DNA of 64,000 nt from Burkholderia arboris (GCF_902499125.1 NZ_CABVPX010000037.1:1-64000); one strand, 5' to 3'. Positions 7,545-23,362 are shown, numbered from the stretch's first letter. Numbers and translations are program-made. The notes: generated by a model from the sequence alone, not told the origin.

Positions 7545-7607
7545 GTGCTTTGTGGGGACGTTATTCTGGCACTCATTCGGGAGCCCGAATAATCGGCCCC
7601 AGAAGCC

Positions 7608-7661
7608 AAAGAAAACCGCCTGATCGTTGCGAACGGTCACTCGCGATTGGCGGTTCTCTTT
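7608..7661 (+). other. Long stem in the rplL-rpoB spacer, possible RNase III site
   Basis: AAAGAAAACCGCC at 7608-7620 pairs with GGCGGTTCTCTTT at 7649-7661 (13 positions, one mismatch), enclosing 28 nt. E. coli has an RNase III processing stem in this same spacer. The remaining part up to rpoB (7662-7874) shows nothing else that I can name. Confidence 0.5.
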
Positions 7662-7874
7662 GTCTTCTGAAGCGACTGCAGAAGGCAAGTTTGGTCGGGT
7701 AGCGGGCAACACAGGCATCCGCTGCCGTCAGCCAGCGGTTGGTAGCGGCCAACCACCAAGCTTCTCGGCTCGTTCAAGCCGTCGAACGGCCATCGGGTCT
7801 CAGTCGGTGAACACTCGGGTTTGAAACGTCCAGGTATTCCGCCTCGATAGCACCCGCCGTGATTCGGAGATCGT

Positions 7875-11981
<4,107 letters not shown>

Positions 11982-12002
11982 TCGGACTACGGAGAGAAAG
12001 CA

Positions 12003-15000
12003 ATGAAAGCTCTGCTCGATCTATTCAAGCAAGTCCAACAGGAAGAAGTTTTCGACGCGATCAAGATCGGTCTGGCCTCGCCGGACAAGATCCGTTCGTG
12101 GTCGTTCGGCGAAGTGAAGAAGCCGGAGACCATCAACTACCGTACGTTCAAGCCGGAACGCGATGGTCTCTTCTGCGCGAAGATCTTCGGGCCGATCAAG
12201 GACTACGAGTGCCTGTGCGGCAAGTACAAGCGTCTGAAGCACCGCGGCGTGATCTGCGAGAAGTGCGGCGTCGAAGTGACGCTGGCGAAGGTGCGTCGCG
12301 AACGGATGGGCCACATTGAGCTGGCCTCGCCGGTCGCGCACATCTGGTTCCTGAAGTCGCTGCCGTCGCGTCTGGGCATGGTGCTCGACATGACGCTGCG
12401 CGACATCGAACGCGTGCTGTACTTCGAAGCGTATGTGGTGATCGAACCGGGCATGACGCCGCTGAAGGCGCGGCAGATCATGACCGAAGAGGATTACTAC
12501 AACAAGGTCGAGGAATACGGCGACGAATTCCGTGCCGAGATGGGCGCGGAAGGCGTGCGTGAACTGCTGCGCGCGATCAACATCGACGAGCAGGTCGAGA
12601 CGCTGCGCACCGAGCTGAAGAACACCGGCTCGGAAGCGAAGATCAAGAAGTACGCGAAGCGCCTGAAGGTCCTCGAGGCATTCCAGCGTTCGGGCATCAA
12701 GCCCGAGTGGATGATCCTCGAAGTGCTGCCGGTGCTGCCGCCGGAACTGCGTCCGCTGGTGCCGCTGGACGGCGGCCGTTTCGCGACGTCGGACCTGAAC
12801 GACCTGTATCGCCGCGTGATCAACCGTAACAACCGGTTGAAGCGTCTGCTCGAGCTGAAGGCGCCTGAAATCATCGTCCGCAACGAAAAGCGGATGCTGC
12901 AGGAAGCCGTCGACTCGCTGCTCGACAACGGTCGTCGCGGCAAGGCGATGACGGGCGCGAACAAGCGTCCGCTGAAGTCGCTCGCCGACATGATCAAGGG
13001 TAAGGGCGGTCGTTTCCGTCAGAACCTGCTGGGCAAGCGCGTCGACTACTCGGGCCGTTCGGTCATCGTGGTCGGCCCGACGCTGAAGCTGCACCAGTGC
13101 GGTCTGCCGAAGCTGATGGCGCTCGAGCTGTTCAAGCCGTTCATCTTCAACAAGCTGGAAGTGATGGGCGTCGCGACGACCATCAAGGCTGCGAAGAAGG
13201 AAGTCGAGAACCAGACGCCGGTGGTGTGGGACATCCTCGAAGAGGTGATCCGCGAGCACCCGGTGATGCTGAACCGTGCGCCGACGCTGCACCGTCTCGG
13301 TATCCAGGCGTTCGAGCCGGTCCTGATCGAAGGCAAGGCAATTCAGCTGCACCCGCTCGTTTGCGCGGCGTTCAACGCCGACTTCGACGGTGACCAGATG
13401 GCCGTTCACGTGCCGCTGTCGCTCGAAGCGCAGATGGAAGCGCGTACGCTGATGCTGGCGTCGAACAACGTGCTGTTCCCGGCCAACGGCGATCCGTCGA
13501 TCGTGCCGTCGCAGGATATCGTGCTGGGTCTGTACTATGCGACCCGCGAAGCCGTCAACGGCAAGGGCGAAGGCCTGTCGTTCACGGGCGTGTCGGAAGC
13601 GATCCGCGCGTACGAGAACAAGGAAGTCGAGCTGGCCTCGCGCGTCAACGTGCGGATCACCGAAATGGTCCGCAACGAGGACACGTCGGAAGGCGCGCCG
13701 GAATTCGTGCCGAAGATCTCGCTGTACGCGACGACCGTCGGCCGCGCGATCCTGTCGGAGATCCTGCCGCACGGCCTGCCGTTCTCGGTGCTGAACAAGC
13801 CGCTGAAGAAGAAGGAAATCTCGCGCCTGATCAACACGGCGTTCCGCAAGTGCGGTCTGCGCGCGACGGTGGTGTTCGCCGATCAGCTGATGCAGTCGGG
13901 TTTCCGTCTCGCGACGCGTGCCGGCATTTCGATCTGCGTGGACGACATGCTCGTGCCGCCGCAGAAGGAAACGATCGTCGGCGACGCCGCGAAGAAGGTG
14001 AAGGAGTACGACCGCCAGTACATGTCGGGTCTCGTCACCGCGCAGGAACGCTACAACAACGTGGTCGACATCTGGTCGGCAACGTCGGAAGCGGTCGGCA
14101 AGGCGATGATGGAGCAGCTGTCGACGGAGCCGGTGACGGACCGCGACGGCAAGGAAACGCGCCAGGAATCGTTCAACTCGATCTACATGATGGCCGACTC
14201 GGGCGCCCGGGGTTCGGCGGTTCAGATTCGTCAGCTGGCCGGTATGCGAGGCCTGATGGCGAAGCCGGACGGCTCGATTATCGAGACGCCGATTACCGCG
14301 AACTTCCGCGAAGGTCTGAACGTGTTGCAGTACTTCATCTCGACCCACGGTGCACGTAAGGGTCTGGCTGATACGGCACTGAAGACCGCGAACTCGGGTT
14401 ACCTGACGCGTCGTCTCGTCGACGTCACGCAGGATCTGGTCGTGGTGGAAGACGATTGCGGCACGTCGAACGGCGTCGCGATGAAGGCGTTGGTCGAAGG
14501 CGGTGAAGTCGTCGAAGCGCTGCGCGACCGTATCCTCGGCCGCGTCGCGGTCGCGGACGTCGTGAACCCGGAAACGCAGGAAACGGTGTACGAATCGGGC
14601 ATGCTGCTCGACGAAACGGCGGTCGAGGAAATCGAACGCCTCGGCATCGACGAAGTGCGCGTGCGCACGCCGCTGACCTGCGAAACGCGTTACGGCCTGT
14701 GCGCGGCCTGCTACGGCCGTGACCTCGGCCGCGGCTCGCTGGTGAACGTCGGCGAAGCAGTCGGCGTGATCGCGGCACAGTCGATCGGTGAACCGGGCAC
14801 GCAGCTGACGATGCGTACGTTCCACATCGGTGGTGCGGCATCGCGTGCGGCGGTGGCTTCGTCGGTCGAAGCGAAGAGCAACGGTATCGTGCGCTTCACG
14901 GCGACGATGCGCTACGTCACGAACGCGAAGGGCGAGCAGATCGTCATTTCCCGTTCGGGCGAAGCGATGATCACCGACGACTTCGGTCGCGAGCGCGAGC

Positions 15001-16247
15001 GTCACAAAGTGCCGTACGGCGCGACGCTGCTGCAGCTCGACGGCGTGACGATCAAGGCAGGCACGCAGCTCGCCACGTGGGATCCGCTGACGCGTCCGAT
15101 CATCACCGAGTACGGTGGTACGGTGAAGTTCGAGAACGTCGAGGAAGGCGTGACCGTCGCGAAGCAGATCGACGACGTGACCGGCCTGTCGACGCTGGTC
15201 GTGATCGACGTGAAGCGTCGCGGTTCGCAGGCTTCGAAGAGCGTGCGCCCGCAGGTGAAGCTGCTCGACGCGAACGGCGAAGAAGTGAAGATTCCGGGCA
15301 CGGAGCACGCAGTGCAGATCGGCTTCCAGGTCGGCGCACTGATCACCGTGAAGGATGGCCAGCAGGTGCAGGTCGGTGAAGTGCTCGCACGTATCCCGAC
15401 CGAAGCGCAGAAGACGCGTGACATTACCGGCGGTCTGCCGCGGGTGGCGGAACTGTTCGAAGCGCGTTCGCCGAAGGATGCCGGCATTCTCGCGGAAGTC
15501 ACCGGTACGACGTCGTTCGGTAAGGACACGAAGGGCAAGCAGCGTCTCGTCATCACGGACCTCGAGGGCAACCAGCACGAGTTCCTGATCGCGAAGGAAA
15601 AGCAGGTTCTGGTTCACGATGCACAGGTCGTCAACAAGGGCGAAATGATCGTGGACGGTCCGGCCGATCCGCACGACATCCTGCGTCTGCAGGGTATCGA
15701 GGCGCTGTCGCGCTACATCGTCGACGAAGTGCAGGACGTGTATCGTCTGCAGGGCGTGAAGATCAACGACAAGCACATCGAGGTGATCGTTCGCCAGATG
15801 CTGCGTCGTGTGCAGATCACCGACAACGGTGATACGCGCTTCATCCCGGGCGAACAGGTCGAGCGTTCCGACATGCTGGACGAGAACGATCGCATGATCG
15901 CCGAGGGCAAGCGTCCGGCTTCGTACGACAACGTGCTGCTCGGTATCACGAAGGCATCGCTGTCGACCGACTCGTTCATCTCCGCGGCATCGTTCCAGGA
16001 AACGACCCGCGTGCTGACCGAAGCGGCGATCATGGGCAAGCGCGACGATCTGCGTGGCCTGAAGGAAAACGTGATCGTCGGCCGTCTGATTCCGGCCGGT
16101 ACGGGTCTCGCGTTCCACAAGGCACGCAAGGCGAAGGAATCGTCGGATCGCGAGCGTTTCGACCAGATCGCAGCGGAAGAGGCATTCGACTTCGGCACGC
16201 CGAGCGCGCCGGCAGAAGAGCCGCAACAACACCCGGCAGCCGAGTAA
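12003..16247 (+). CDS. rpoC: DNA-directed RNA polymerase subunit beta'
   Basis: Beta' carries the catalytic magnesium site. At 1414 residues it is full length. The N-terminal zinc finger has CLCGKYKRLKHRGVICEKCG near residue 70, and the catalytic loop NADFDGDQMAVH is near residue 458. The bridge-helix and trigger-loop regions (MADSGARGS, RQLAGMRGLMAKPDGSII) and the second zinc-binding cysteines (CETRYGLCAACYG) are all present. The GAGAGAAAGCA before the ATG is a purine-rich ribosome site. A strong terminator closes the operon. Confidence 0.98.
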   Translation: MKALLDLFKQVQQEEVFDAIKIGLASPDKIRSWSFGEVKKPETINYRTFKPERDGLFCAKIFGPIKDYECLCGKYKRLKHRGVICEKCGVEVTLAKVRRERMGHIELASPVAHIWFLKSLPSRLGMVLDMTLRDIERVLYFEAYVVIEPGMTPLKARQIMTEEDYYNKVEEYGDEFRAEMGAEGVRELLRAINIDEQVETLRTELKNTGSEAKIKKYAKRLKVLEAFQRSGIKPEWMILEVLPVLPPELRPLVPLDGGRFATSDLNDLYRRVINRNNRLKRLLELKAPEIIVRNEKRMLQEAVDSLLDNGRRGKAMTGANKRPLKSLADMIKGKGGRFRQNLLGKRVDYSGRSVIVVGPTLKLHQCGLPKLMALELFKPFIFNKLEVMGVATTIKAAKKEVENQTPVVWDILEEVIREHPVMLNRAPTLHRLGIQAFEPVLIEGKAIQLHPLVCAAFNADFDGDQMAVHVPLSLEAQMEARTLMLASNNVLFPANGDPSIVPSQDIVLGLYYATREAVNGKGEGLSFTGVSEAIRAYENKEVELASRVNVRITEMVRNEDTSEGAPEFVPKISLYATTVGRAILSEILPHGLPFSVLNKPLKKKEISRLINTAFRKCGLRATVVFADQLMQSGFRLATRAGISICVDDMLVPPQKETIVGDAAKKVKEYDRQYMSGLVTAQERYNNVVDIWSATSEAVGKAMMEQLSTEPVTDRDGKETRQESFNSIYMMADSGARGSAVQIRQLAGMRGLMAKPDGSIIETPITANFREGLNVLQYFISTHGARKGLADTALKTANSGYLTRRLVDVTQDLVVVEDDCGTSNGVAMKALVEGGEVVEALRDRILGRVAVADVVNPETQETVYESGMLLDETAVEEIERLGIDEVRVRTPLTCETRYGLCAACYGRDLGRGSLVNVGEAVGVIAAQSIGEPGTQLTMRTFHIGGAASRAAVASSVEAKSNGIVRFTATMRYVTNAKGEQIVISRSGEAMITDDFGRERERHKVPYGATLLQLDGVTIKAGTQLATWDPLTRPIITEYGGTVKFENVEEGVTVAKQIDDVTGLSTLVVIDVKRRGSQASKSVRPQVKLLDANGEEVKIPGTEHAVQIGFQVGALITVKDGQQVQVGEVLARIPTEAQKTRDITGGLPRVAELFEARSPKDAGILAEVTGTTSFGKDTKGKQRLVITDLEGNQHEFLIAKEKQVLVHDAQVVNKGEMIVDGPADPHDILRLQGIEALSRYIVDEVQDVYRLQGVKINDKHIEVIVRQMLRRVQITDNGDTRFIPGEQVERSDMLDENDRMIAEGKRPASYDNVLLGITKASLSTDSFISAASFQETTRVLTEAAIMGKRDDLRGLKENVIVGRLIPAGTGLAFHKARKAKESSDRERFDQIAAEEAFDFGTPSAPAEEPQQHPAAE

Positions 16248-16295
16248 CGGCAGGCGGCGCAAGCCGCCTGGCGTTGCCGACATCGCTGTCACCGA

Positions 16296-16326
16296 AACCG
16301 CCCGGTCCTGCCGGGCGGTTTTTTTT
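16296..16326 (+). terminator. Intrinsic terminator of the rpoBC operon
   Basis: CCGCCCGG at 16298-16305 pairs with CCGGGCGG at 16311-16318 around TCCTG, extended by AA/TT, and is followed by eight T at 16319-16326. It separates rpoC from recQ. Confidence 0.93.
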
Positions 16327-16522
16327 ATCCGTCGTTCACGTGCATGACGTGCCTGCACCGCACCGGCGCATGCCCCGCGATCGCTTGCGGAGCGGCCGCG
16401 GCAGGCCCGTGATGCACGCGAACGAACCCTGGCCGAACGGCCAACAATGCACGATTGGCCACGCGCCGCGCGAGCGGGTTGTTAAAATCGCGGTCATCGT
16501 TTAGCCGTCCCTGTCCTCATTC

Positions 16523-18370
16523 ATGTCCCGCGCCCTCGAAATTCTCGACGAAGTCTTTGGTTATTCCGCTTTTCGCGGCCAGCAGGGCGAGATTGTCGAA
16601 CACGTCGCCGGCGGCGGCGATTGCCTCGTGCTGATGCCGACGGGCGGCGGCAAGTCGCTGTGTTACCAGATCCCCGCGCTGCTGCGCCGCGAGGCCGGGC
16701 AGGGCGCCGGCATCGTCGTGTCGCCGCTGATTGCGCTGATGCAGGACCAGGTCGCCGCGCTGCGTGAAGTCGGCGTGCGTGCGGCCTACCTGAATTCGAC
16801 GCTGTCGGGCGCCGAGGCCGCGGCAACCGAGCGCGCGCTGCGCGAAGGCGAAATCGACCTGCTGTACGTCGCGCCGGAGCGCCTGATGACGGGGCGTTTC
16901 CTCGACCTGCTCGAGCGCGCGAAGATCGGCCTGTTCGCGATCGACGAAGCGCACTGCGTGTCGCAATGGGGGCACGATTTCCGTCCGGAATACATTCAGC
17001 TGTCGGTGCTGCACGAGCGCTTCCCGGCGGTGCCGCGCATCGCGCTGACGGCCACGGCCGATGCGATCACGCGCGACGAGATCATCCACCGTCTCGCGCT
17101 CGACGACGCACGCGTGTTCGTGTCGAGCTTCGACCGCCCGAACATCCGCTACCGGATCGTCGAGAAGGACAACGCGCGCTCGCAGCTGCTCGACTTCATC
17201 CGCGCCGAACATACGAATGCCGACGGCACGACCGACGCAGGCGTCGTCTACTGCCTGTCGCGCCGCAAGGTCGAGGAAACCGCCGAGTGGCTGAAGGCGC
17301 AGGGCGTGCGCGCGCTGCCGTATCACGCGGGGATGGAGTTCGAGGTGCGGCAGAAGCACCAGGAGATGTTCCAGCGCGAAGAGGGCATCGTGATGTGCGC
17401 GACGATCGCGTTCGGCATGGGCATCGACAAGCCCGACGTGCGCTTCGTCGCGCACCTCGATTTGCCGAAGAGCGTCGAAGGCTACTACCAGGAAACCGGC
17501 CGTGCGGGCCGCGACGGGATGCCCGCGAATGCGTGGATGGCGTACGGCCTCGGCGACGTCGTCCAGCAGCGCAAGATGATCGACGAGTCCGATGCGGACG
17601 ACGCGCACAAGCGCGTGCAGACCTCGAAGCTCGACGCGCTGCTCGGGCTGTGCGAGACGATCTCGTGCCGCCGCGTGCGGCTGCTGAACTACTTCGGCGA
17701 AGAGAGCCGCCCGTGCGGCAACTGCGATACGTGCCTCGAGCCGCCTGATTCGTGGGACGCGACGCGCGAGGCGCAGATGGCGCTGTCGTGCGTGTTCCGC
17801 GCGCAGCGCGCGAGCGGCTTCAATTTCGGCTCGAGCCACCTGATCGAGATCCTGCGCGGCGGGCGCACCGAGAAGGTGTTGCAGCGCGGCCACGACCAGC
17901 TCACGACGTTCGGGATCGGCGCGTCGCTGTCCGAGCCCGAATGGCGCGCGATTTTCCGGCAGCTCGTCGCGTACGGCTACCTGGCCGTCGATCATGGCGG
18001 CTTCGGCGCGCTCGTGCTGACCGAGGCCGCGAAGCCCGTGCTGAAGAACGAGGAGAAGGTCACGCTGCGCCGCTACGTGAAGCCGCAGCGCACGCGTCAG
18101 TCGTCGAGCCGCAGCGGCACGCGCGTCGACCCGACGGCCGGCATGGGCACGCGCGAGCGCGCGCGCTGGGATGCGCTGCGCGCATGGCGCGCGGAAACCG
18201 CCAAGACCGACGGCGTGCCGGCCTACGTGATCTTCCACGACGCGACGCTCGCGGAAATCGCGCGCAACGCGCCGGAGTCGATCGACGACCTGCGCCACAT
18301 CCCCGGCATGGGCGTACGCAAGCTCGAACGCTTCGGCGACGAAATCATCGACGTCGTCGAATCGGCCTGA
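16523..18370 (+). CDS. recQ: ATP-dependent DNA helicase RecQ
   Basis: RecQ is a 3'-5' superfamily 2 helicase of the RecF recombination pathway that also suppresses illegitimate recombination. The 615-residue protein has Walker A PTGGGKSLCYQIP (near residue 39), DEAHCVSQWGHDFRPEY (near 140), and helicase motif VI QETGRAGRDG. The RQC zinc cysteines are around CRRVRLLNYFGE and CGNCDTCLE (about 375-400). A C-terminal HRDC domain ends with IPGMGVRKLERFG. It sits alone between the rpoBC terminator and the str operon promoter, so it is probably a separate unit. I see no clear promoter before it. Confidence 0.97.
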   Translation: MSRALEILDEVFGYSAFRGQQGEIVEHVAGGGDCLVLMPTGGGKSLCYQIPALLRREAGQGAGIVVSPLIALMQDQVAALREVGVRAAYLNSTLSGAEAAATERALREGEIDLLYVAPERLMTGRFLDLLERAKIGLFAIDEAHCVSQWGHDFRPEYIQLSVLHERFPAVPRIALTATADAITRDEIIHRLALDDARVFVSSFDRPNIRYRIVEKDNARSQLLDFIRAEHTNADGTTDAGVVYCLSRRKVEETAEWLKAQGVRALPYHAGMEFEVRQKHQEMFQREEGIVMCATIAFGMGIDKPDVRFVAHLDLPKSVEGYYQETGRAGRDGMPANAWMAYGLGDVVQQRKMIDESDADDAHKRVQTSKLDALLGLCETISCRRVRLLNYFGEESRPCGNCDTCLEPPDSWDATREAQMALSCVFRAQRASGFNFGSSHLIEILRGGRTEKVLQRGHDQLTTFGIGASLSEPEWRAIFRQLVAYGYLAVDHGGFGALVLTEAAKPVLKNEEKVTLRRYVKPQRTRQSSSRSGTRVDPTAGMGTRERARWDALRAWRAETAKTDGVPAYVIFHDATLAEIARNAPESIDDLRHIPGMGVRKLERFGDEIIDVVESA

Positions 18371-18429
18371 CACAGACGTTCCGACCCTTCCTGTAAACCG
18401 CGCAGTCGACTGGGAAATCACGCAAGCCG

Positions 18430-18459
18430 TTGACTTAGTTGGCATTTCCGGAATATGAT
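18430..18459 (+). promoter_or_regulatory. Promoter of the str operon (rpsL)
   Basis: TTGACT at 18430-18435 and TATGAT at 18454-18459 are separated by 18 bp. The predicted start near 18466 gives a leader of about 130 nt before rpsL. The rpsL (S12) promoter of Burkholderia is known to be strong and constitutive. Confidence 0.8.
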
Positions 18460-18597
18460 GCTGGGTTCCGGTATTCGGCGGGCCGTGTCGCGTTCGAAAG
18501 CTCGCACCCGATTCGCCGGTTCGGAAGTCAACTGTGCGCCGATTCTCGCTTTGCCCGAAATCGATGCGCAGATTTTGTTCAATTTCAGGAATAAACA

Positions 18598-18978
18598 ATG
18601 CCAACCATCAACCAACTGGTTCGCAAAGGCCGTCAGTCGGAAACGACGAAGAGCAAGAGCCCGGCCCTGCAGGACTGCCCCCAGCGTCGCGGCGTGTGCA
18701 CCCGTGTGTACACGACGACGCCGAAGAAGCCGAACTCGGCACTCCGTAAGGTCGCCAAGGTTCGTCTGACGAACGGCTTCGAAGTGATTTCGTACATCGG
18801 CGGTGAAGGCCACAACCTGCAGGAACACTCGGTTGTGCTGATCCGCGGCGGCCGTGTGAAGGACTTGCCGGGTGTGCGTTACCACATGGTTCGCGGCTCG
18901 CTGGATACCCAGGGCGTCAAGGACCGTAAGCAAGCGCGCTCGAAGTACGGCGCGAAGCGTGCAAAGGCTGCCAAGTAA
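18598..18978 (+). CDS. rpsL: 30S ribosomal protein S12
   Basis: S12 lies at the decoding centre and controls accuracy. The 126-residue protein contains [19 protein letters not shown] and [12 protein letters not shown], with the two lysines whose mutation gives streptomycin resistance unchanged. The ATG at 18598 follows AGGAATAAAC. It is the first gene of the str operon rpsL-rpsG-fusA-tuf. Confidence 0.98.
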
Positions 18979-19108
18979 GCAGTTTTTGATCAGGGATCGC
19001 CGCAGGGCGGTCAAGGCGGGAGTGCCGGATTGCCGGTGCTGTCGAGTAAGTGGTCACCCGGCCAAGCTGGTTAGTCGTGAAGATGTGATCGGGTTTGTTG
19101 GTGGCCGC

Positions 19109-19126
19109 GGAGCTGGAACCAGCTCC
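19109..19126 (+). other. Hairpin before rpsG
   Basis: GGAGCTGG at 19109-19116 and CCAGCTCC at 19119-19126 form an inverted repeat ending 24 nt before the rpsG start. In E. coli the rpsL-rpsG spacer carries the S7 translational control site; whether this hairpin is an equivalent is unknown. Confidence 0.4.
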
Positions 19127-19150
19127 AACTGAACAAGTAAAGGAAGAATC

Positions 19151-19621
19151 ATGCCGCGTCGTCGCGAAGTCCCCAAGCGGGAAGTGTTGCCGGATCCGAA
19201 GTTCGGTAACGTTGATGTTGCCAAGTTCATGAACATGCTGATGCTGTCCGGCAAGAAGTCGGTCGCAGAGCGCATCGTTTATGGCGCATTCGAACAAATC
19301 CAGACCAAGGGTGGCAAGGACCCGCTGGAAGTGTTCACGGTTGCGCTCAACAACGTGAAGCCGGTGGTCGAAGTGAAGAGCCGTCGCGTTGGTGGTGCCA
19401 ACTATCAAGTTCCGGTCGAAGTGCGCCCGTCGCGTCGTATGGCATTGGCGATGCGCTGGCTGCGTGAGGCTGCGAAGAAGCGTAGCGAGAAGTCGATGGC
19501 CCTGCGCCTGGCAGGTGAACTCTCCGAAGCGGCCGAAGGCCGTGGCGGCGCGATGAAGAAGCGCGACGAAGTTCACCGCATGGCAGAAGCCAACCGCGCG
19601 TTCTCGCATTTCCGTTTCTAA
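19151..19621 (+). CDS. rpsG: 30S ribosomal protein S7
   Basis: S7 nucleates assembly of the 30S head and contacts the E-site tRNA; in E. coli it also represses its own operon. The 156-residue protein has the signature PDPKFGNVDVAKFMNMLM near residue 15 and the C-terminal RNA-binding region with MALAMRWLREAAKKR. An AAAGGAAGAATC ribosome site precedes the ATG. It is separated from rpsL by a 172-bp spacer, long for this operon. Confidence 0.97.
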   Translation: MPRRREVPKREVLPDPKFGNVDVAKFMNMLMLSGKKSVAERIVYGAFEQIQTKGGKDPLEVFTVALNNVKPVVEVKSRRVGGANYQVPVEVRPSRRMALAMRWLREAAKKRSEKSMALRLAGELSEAAEGRGGAMKKRDEVHRMAEANRAFSHFRF

Positions 19622-19657
19622 GCGCCTGGCTGGGCTGTTAGCGGAAATAAATTCCGG

Positions 19658-19690
19658 GCGGGTGCGCTTTTCAGGCGCCTCGCCCGTTTG
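19658..19690 (+). terminator. Attenuator-like hairpin between rpsG and fusA
   Basis: A CGGGCG...CGCCCG stem with an inner GCGC/GGCGC helix is followed by TTTGTGTT. The U tract is interrupted, so I expect partial termination at most. Confidence 0.45.
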
Positions 19691-19698
19691 TGTTGAAG

Positions 19699-19723
19699 CG
19701 TGATGCAGCTGGGCTGCATCACG
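19699..19723 (+). other. Perfect 11-bp hairpin upstream of fusA
   Basis: CGTGATGCAGC at 19699-19709 pairs fully with GCTGCATCACG at 19713-19723 around TGG, ending 21 bases before the fusA start codon and just upstream of its AGAGG ribosome site. It may control fusA translation or protect a processed 5' end. Confidence 0.6.
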
Positions 19724-19744
19724 TCATCCCAGTAGAGGATCAAA

Positions 19745-21847
<2,103 letters not shown>

Positions 21848-21886
21848 TTCGTTATCACAATCGACTATTTTTGAAAGAAGAGAATC

Positions 21887-23077
21887 ATGGCAAAAGGTAA
21901 ATTCGAGCGGACCAAGCCGCACGTGAACGTTGGTACGATTGGTCACGTTGACCACGGCAAGACGACGCTGACGGCAGCGATCACGACGGTTCTGACGAAG
22001 AAGTTCGGCGGCGAAGCGAAGGCGTACGACCAGATCGACGCGGCACCGGAAGAAAAGGCGCGCGGCATCACGATCAACACGGCACACGTCGAGTACGAAA
22101 CGGCTAACCGCCACTACGCACACGTCGACTGCCCGGGCCACGCTGACTATGTGAAGAACATGATCACGGGCGCAGCGCAGATGGACGGCGCGATCCTGGT
22201 TTGCTCGGCAGCTGACGGCCCGATGCCGCAGACGCGTGAGCACATCCTGCTGGCCCGTCAGGTTGGCGTTCCGTACATCATCGTGTTCCTGAACAAGTGC
22301 GACATGGTGGACGACGCTGAACTGCTCGAGCTGGTCGAGATGGAAGTTCGCGAACTCCTGTCGAAGTACGACTTCCCGGGCGACGACACGCCGATCGTGA
22401 AGGGTTCGGCGAAGCTGGCGCTGGAAGGCGACACGGGCGAGCTGGGCGAAGTGGCGATCATGAGCCTGGCCGACGCGCTGGACACGTACATCCCGACGCC
22501 GGAGCGTGCAGTTGACGGCGCGTTCCTGATGCCGGTGGAAGACGTGTTCTCGATCTCGGGCCGTGGTACGGTTGTGACGGGTCGTGTCGAGCGCGGCATC
22601 GTGAAGGTCGGCGAAGAAATCGAAATCGTCGGTATCAAGCCGACGGTGAAGACGACCTGCACGGGCGTTGAAATGTTCCGCAAGCTGCTGGACCAAGGTC
22701 AGGCAGGCGACAACGTGGGTATCCTGCTGCGCGGCACGAAGCGTGAAGACGTGGAGCGTGGCCAGGTTCTGGCGAAGCCGGGTTCGATCACGCCGCACAC
22801 GCACTTCACGGCTGAAGTGTACGTGCTGAGCAAGGACGAAGGCGGCCGTCACACGCCGTTCTTCAACAACTACCGTCCGCAGTTCTACTTCCGTACGACG
22901 GACGTGACGGGCTCGATCGAGCTGCCGAAGGACAAGGAAATGGTGATGCCGGGCGACAACGTGTCGATCACGGTGAAGCTGATCGCTCCGATCGCGATGG
23001 AAGAAGGTCTGCGCTTCGCAATCCGCGAAGGCGGCCGTACGGTCGGCGCCGGCGTCGTCGCCAAGATCATCGAGTAA
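21887..23077 (+). CDS. tuf: Elongation factor Tu, copy 2
   Basis: The second EF-Tu gene closes the str operon, 39 bp after fusA, with an AAAGAAGAGAATC ribosome site. The 396-residue protein is identical to that of the gene at 2681. Having one tuf with tRNAs and one in the str operon is common in proteobacteria; the two are interchangeable and kept alike by gene conversion. The motifs are as in copy 1. Confidence 0.98.
   Translation: MAKGKFERTKPHVNVGTIGHVDHGKTTLTAAITTVLTKKFGGEAKAYDQIDAAPEEKARGITINTAHVEYETANRHYAHVDCPGHADYVKNMITGAAQMDGAILVCSAADGPMPQTREHILLARQVGVPYIIVFLNKCDMVDDAELLELVEMEVRELLSKYDFPGDDTPIVKGSAKLALEGDTGELGEVAIMSLADALDTYIPTPERAVDGAFLMPVEDVFSISGRGTVVTGRVERGIVKVGEEIEIVGIKPTVKTTCTGVEMFRKLLDQGQAGDNVGILLRGTKREDVERGQVLAKPGSITPHTHFTAEVYVLSKDEGGRHTPFFNNYRPQFYFRTTDVTGSIELPKDKEMVMPGDNVSITVKLIAPIAMEEGLRFAIREGGRTVGAGVVAKIIE
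21896..23077 (+). repeat. Near-perfect repeat: tuf copy 2
   Basis: Partner of 2690-3871. The match runs from codon 4 through the stop codon and ends there; flanking sequences differ. It is a long direct repeat, 19 kb apart, so recombination between the copies would delete secE-rpoC, recQ and rpsL-fusA. Confidence 0.9.
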
Positions 23078-23139
23078 CATCGACGATCCGCGGATCCCGA
23101 CGCGGTCCGCGATTCCGCGGTACGCAGTTGTACCGTCTG

Positions 23140-23180
23140 AACCGGGTGTCCACCTTGCGCTGGCACCCGGTTTTGTTTTT
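23140..23180 (+). terminator. Terminator of the str operon
   Basis: AACCGGGTG at 23140-23148 pairs with CACCCGGTT at 23164-23172, followed by TTTTGTTTTT. It separates tuf from the S10 operon. Confidence 0.85.
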
Positions 23181-23362
23181 CGGCGGCGCGTTGTGTGGCC
23201 CGAGAAACTCGCACCACCATGTCAGAATTTCGTGTAGAATCGCGGGCTTAGCAGTGGAAGTACCGTCAGGAACGTGATGTCTCGCTCCCCGCAGGCGTCA
23301 TGTTTCACGTTCTTTTAGTGTCCGGCGATGCAAGATCGCCTCGCTCTTTTCAAGGAATTGTC

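Noticed and set aside
12021..16358. Minus-strand open frame of 1445 codons covering all of rpoC
   Set aside because: It is a shadow of the biased codon use of rpoC: its product is rich in Arg, His, Asp and Val with no domain. The same happens opposite rpoB (7974-11891), fusA-tuf (19724-23080) and tuf copy 1 (2504-3925).
16517..18604. Minus-strand open frame of 695 codons opposite recQ
   Set aside because: Low-complexity Arg/Ala/Asp-rich translation in a mirrored codon phase; the plus strand encodes a complete RecQ.
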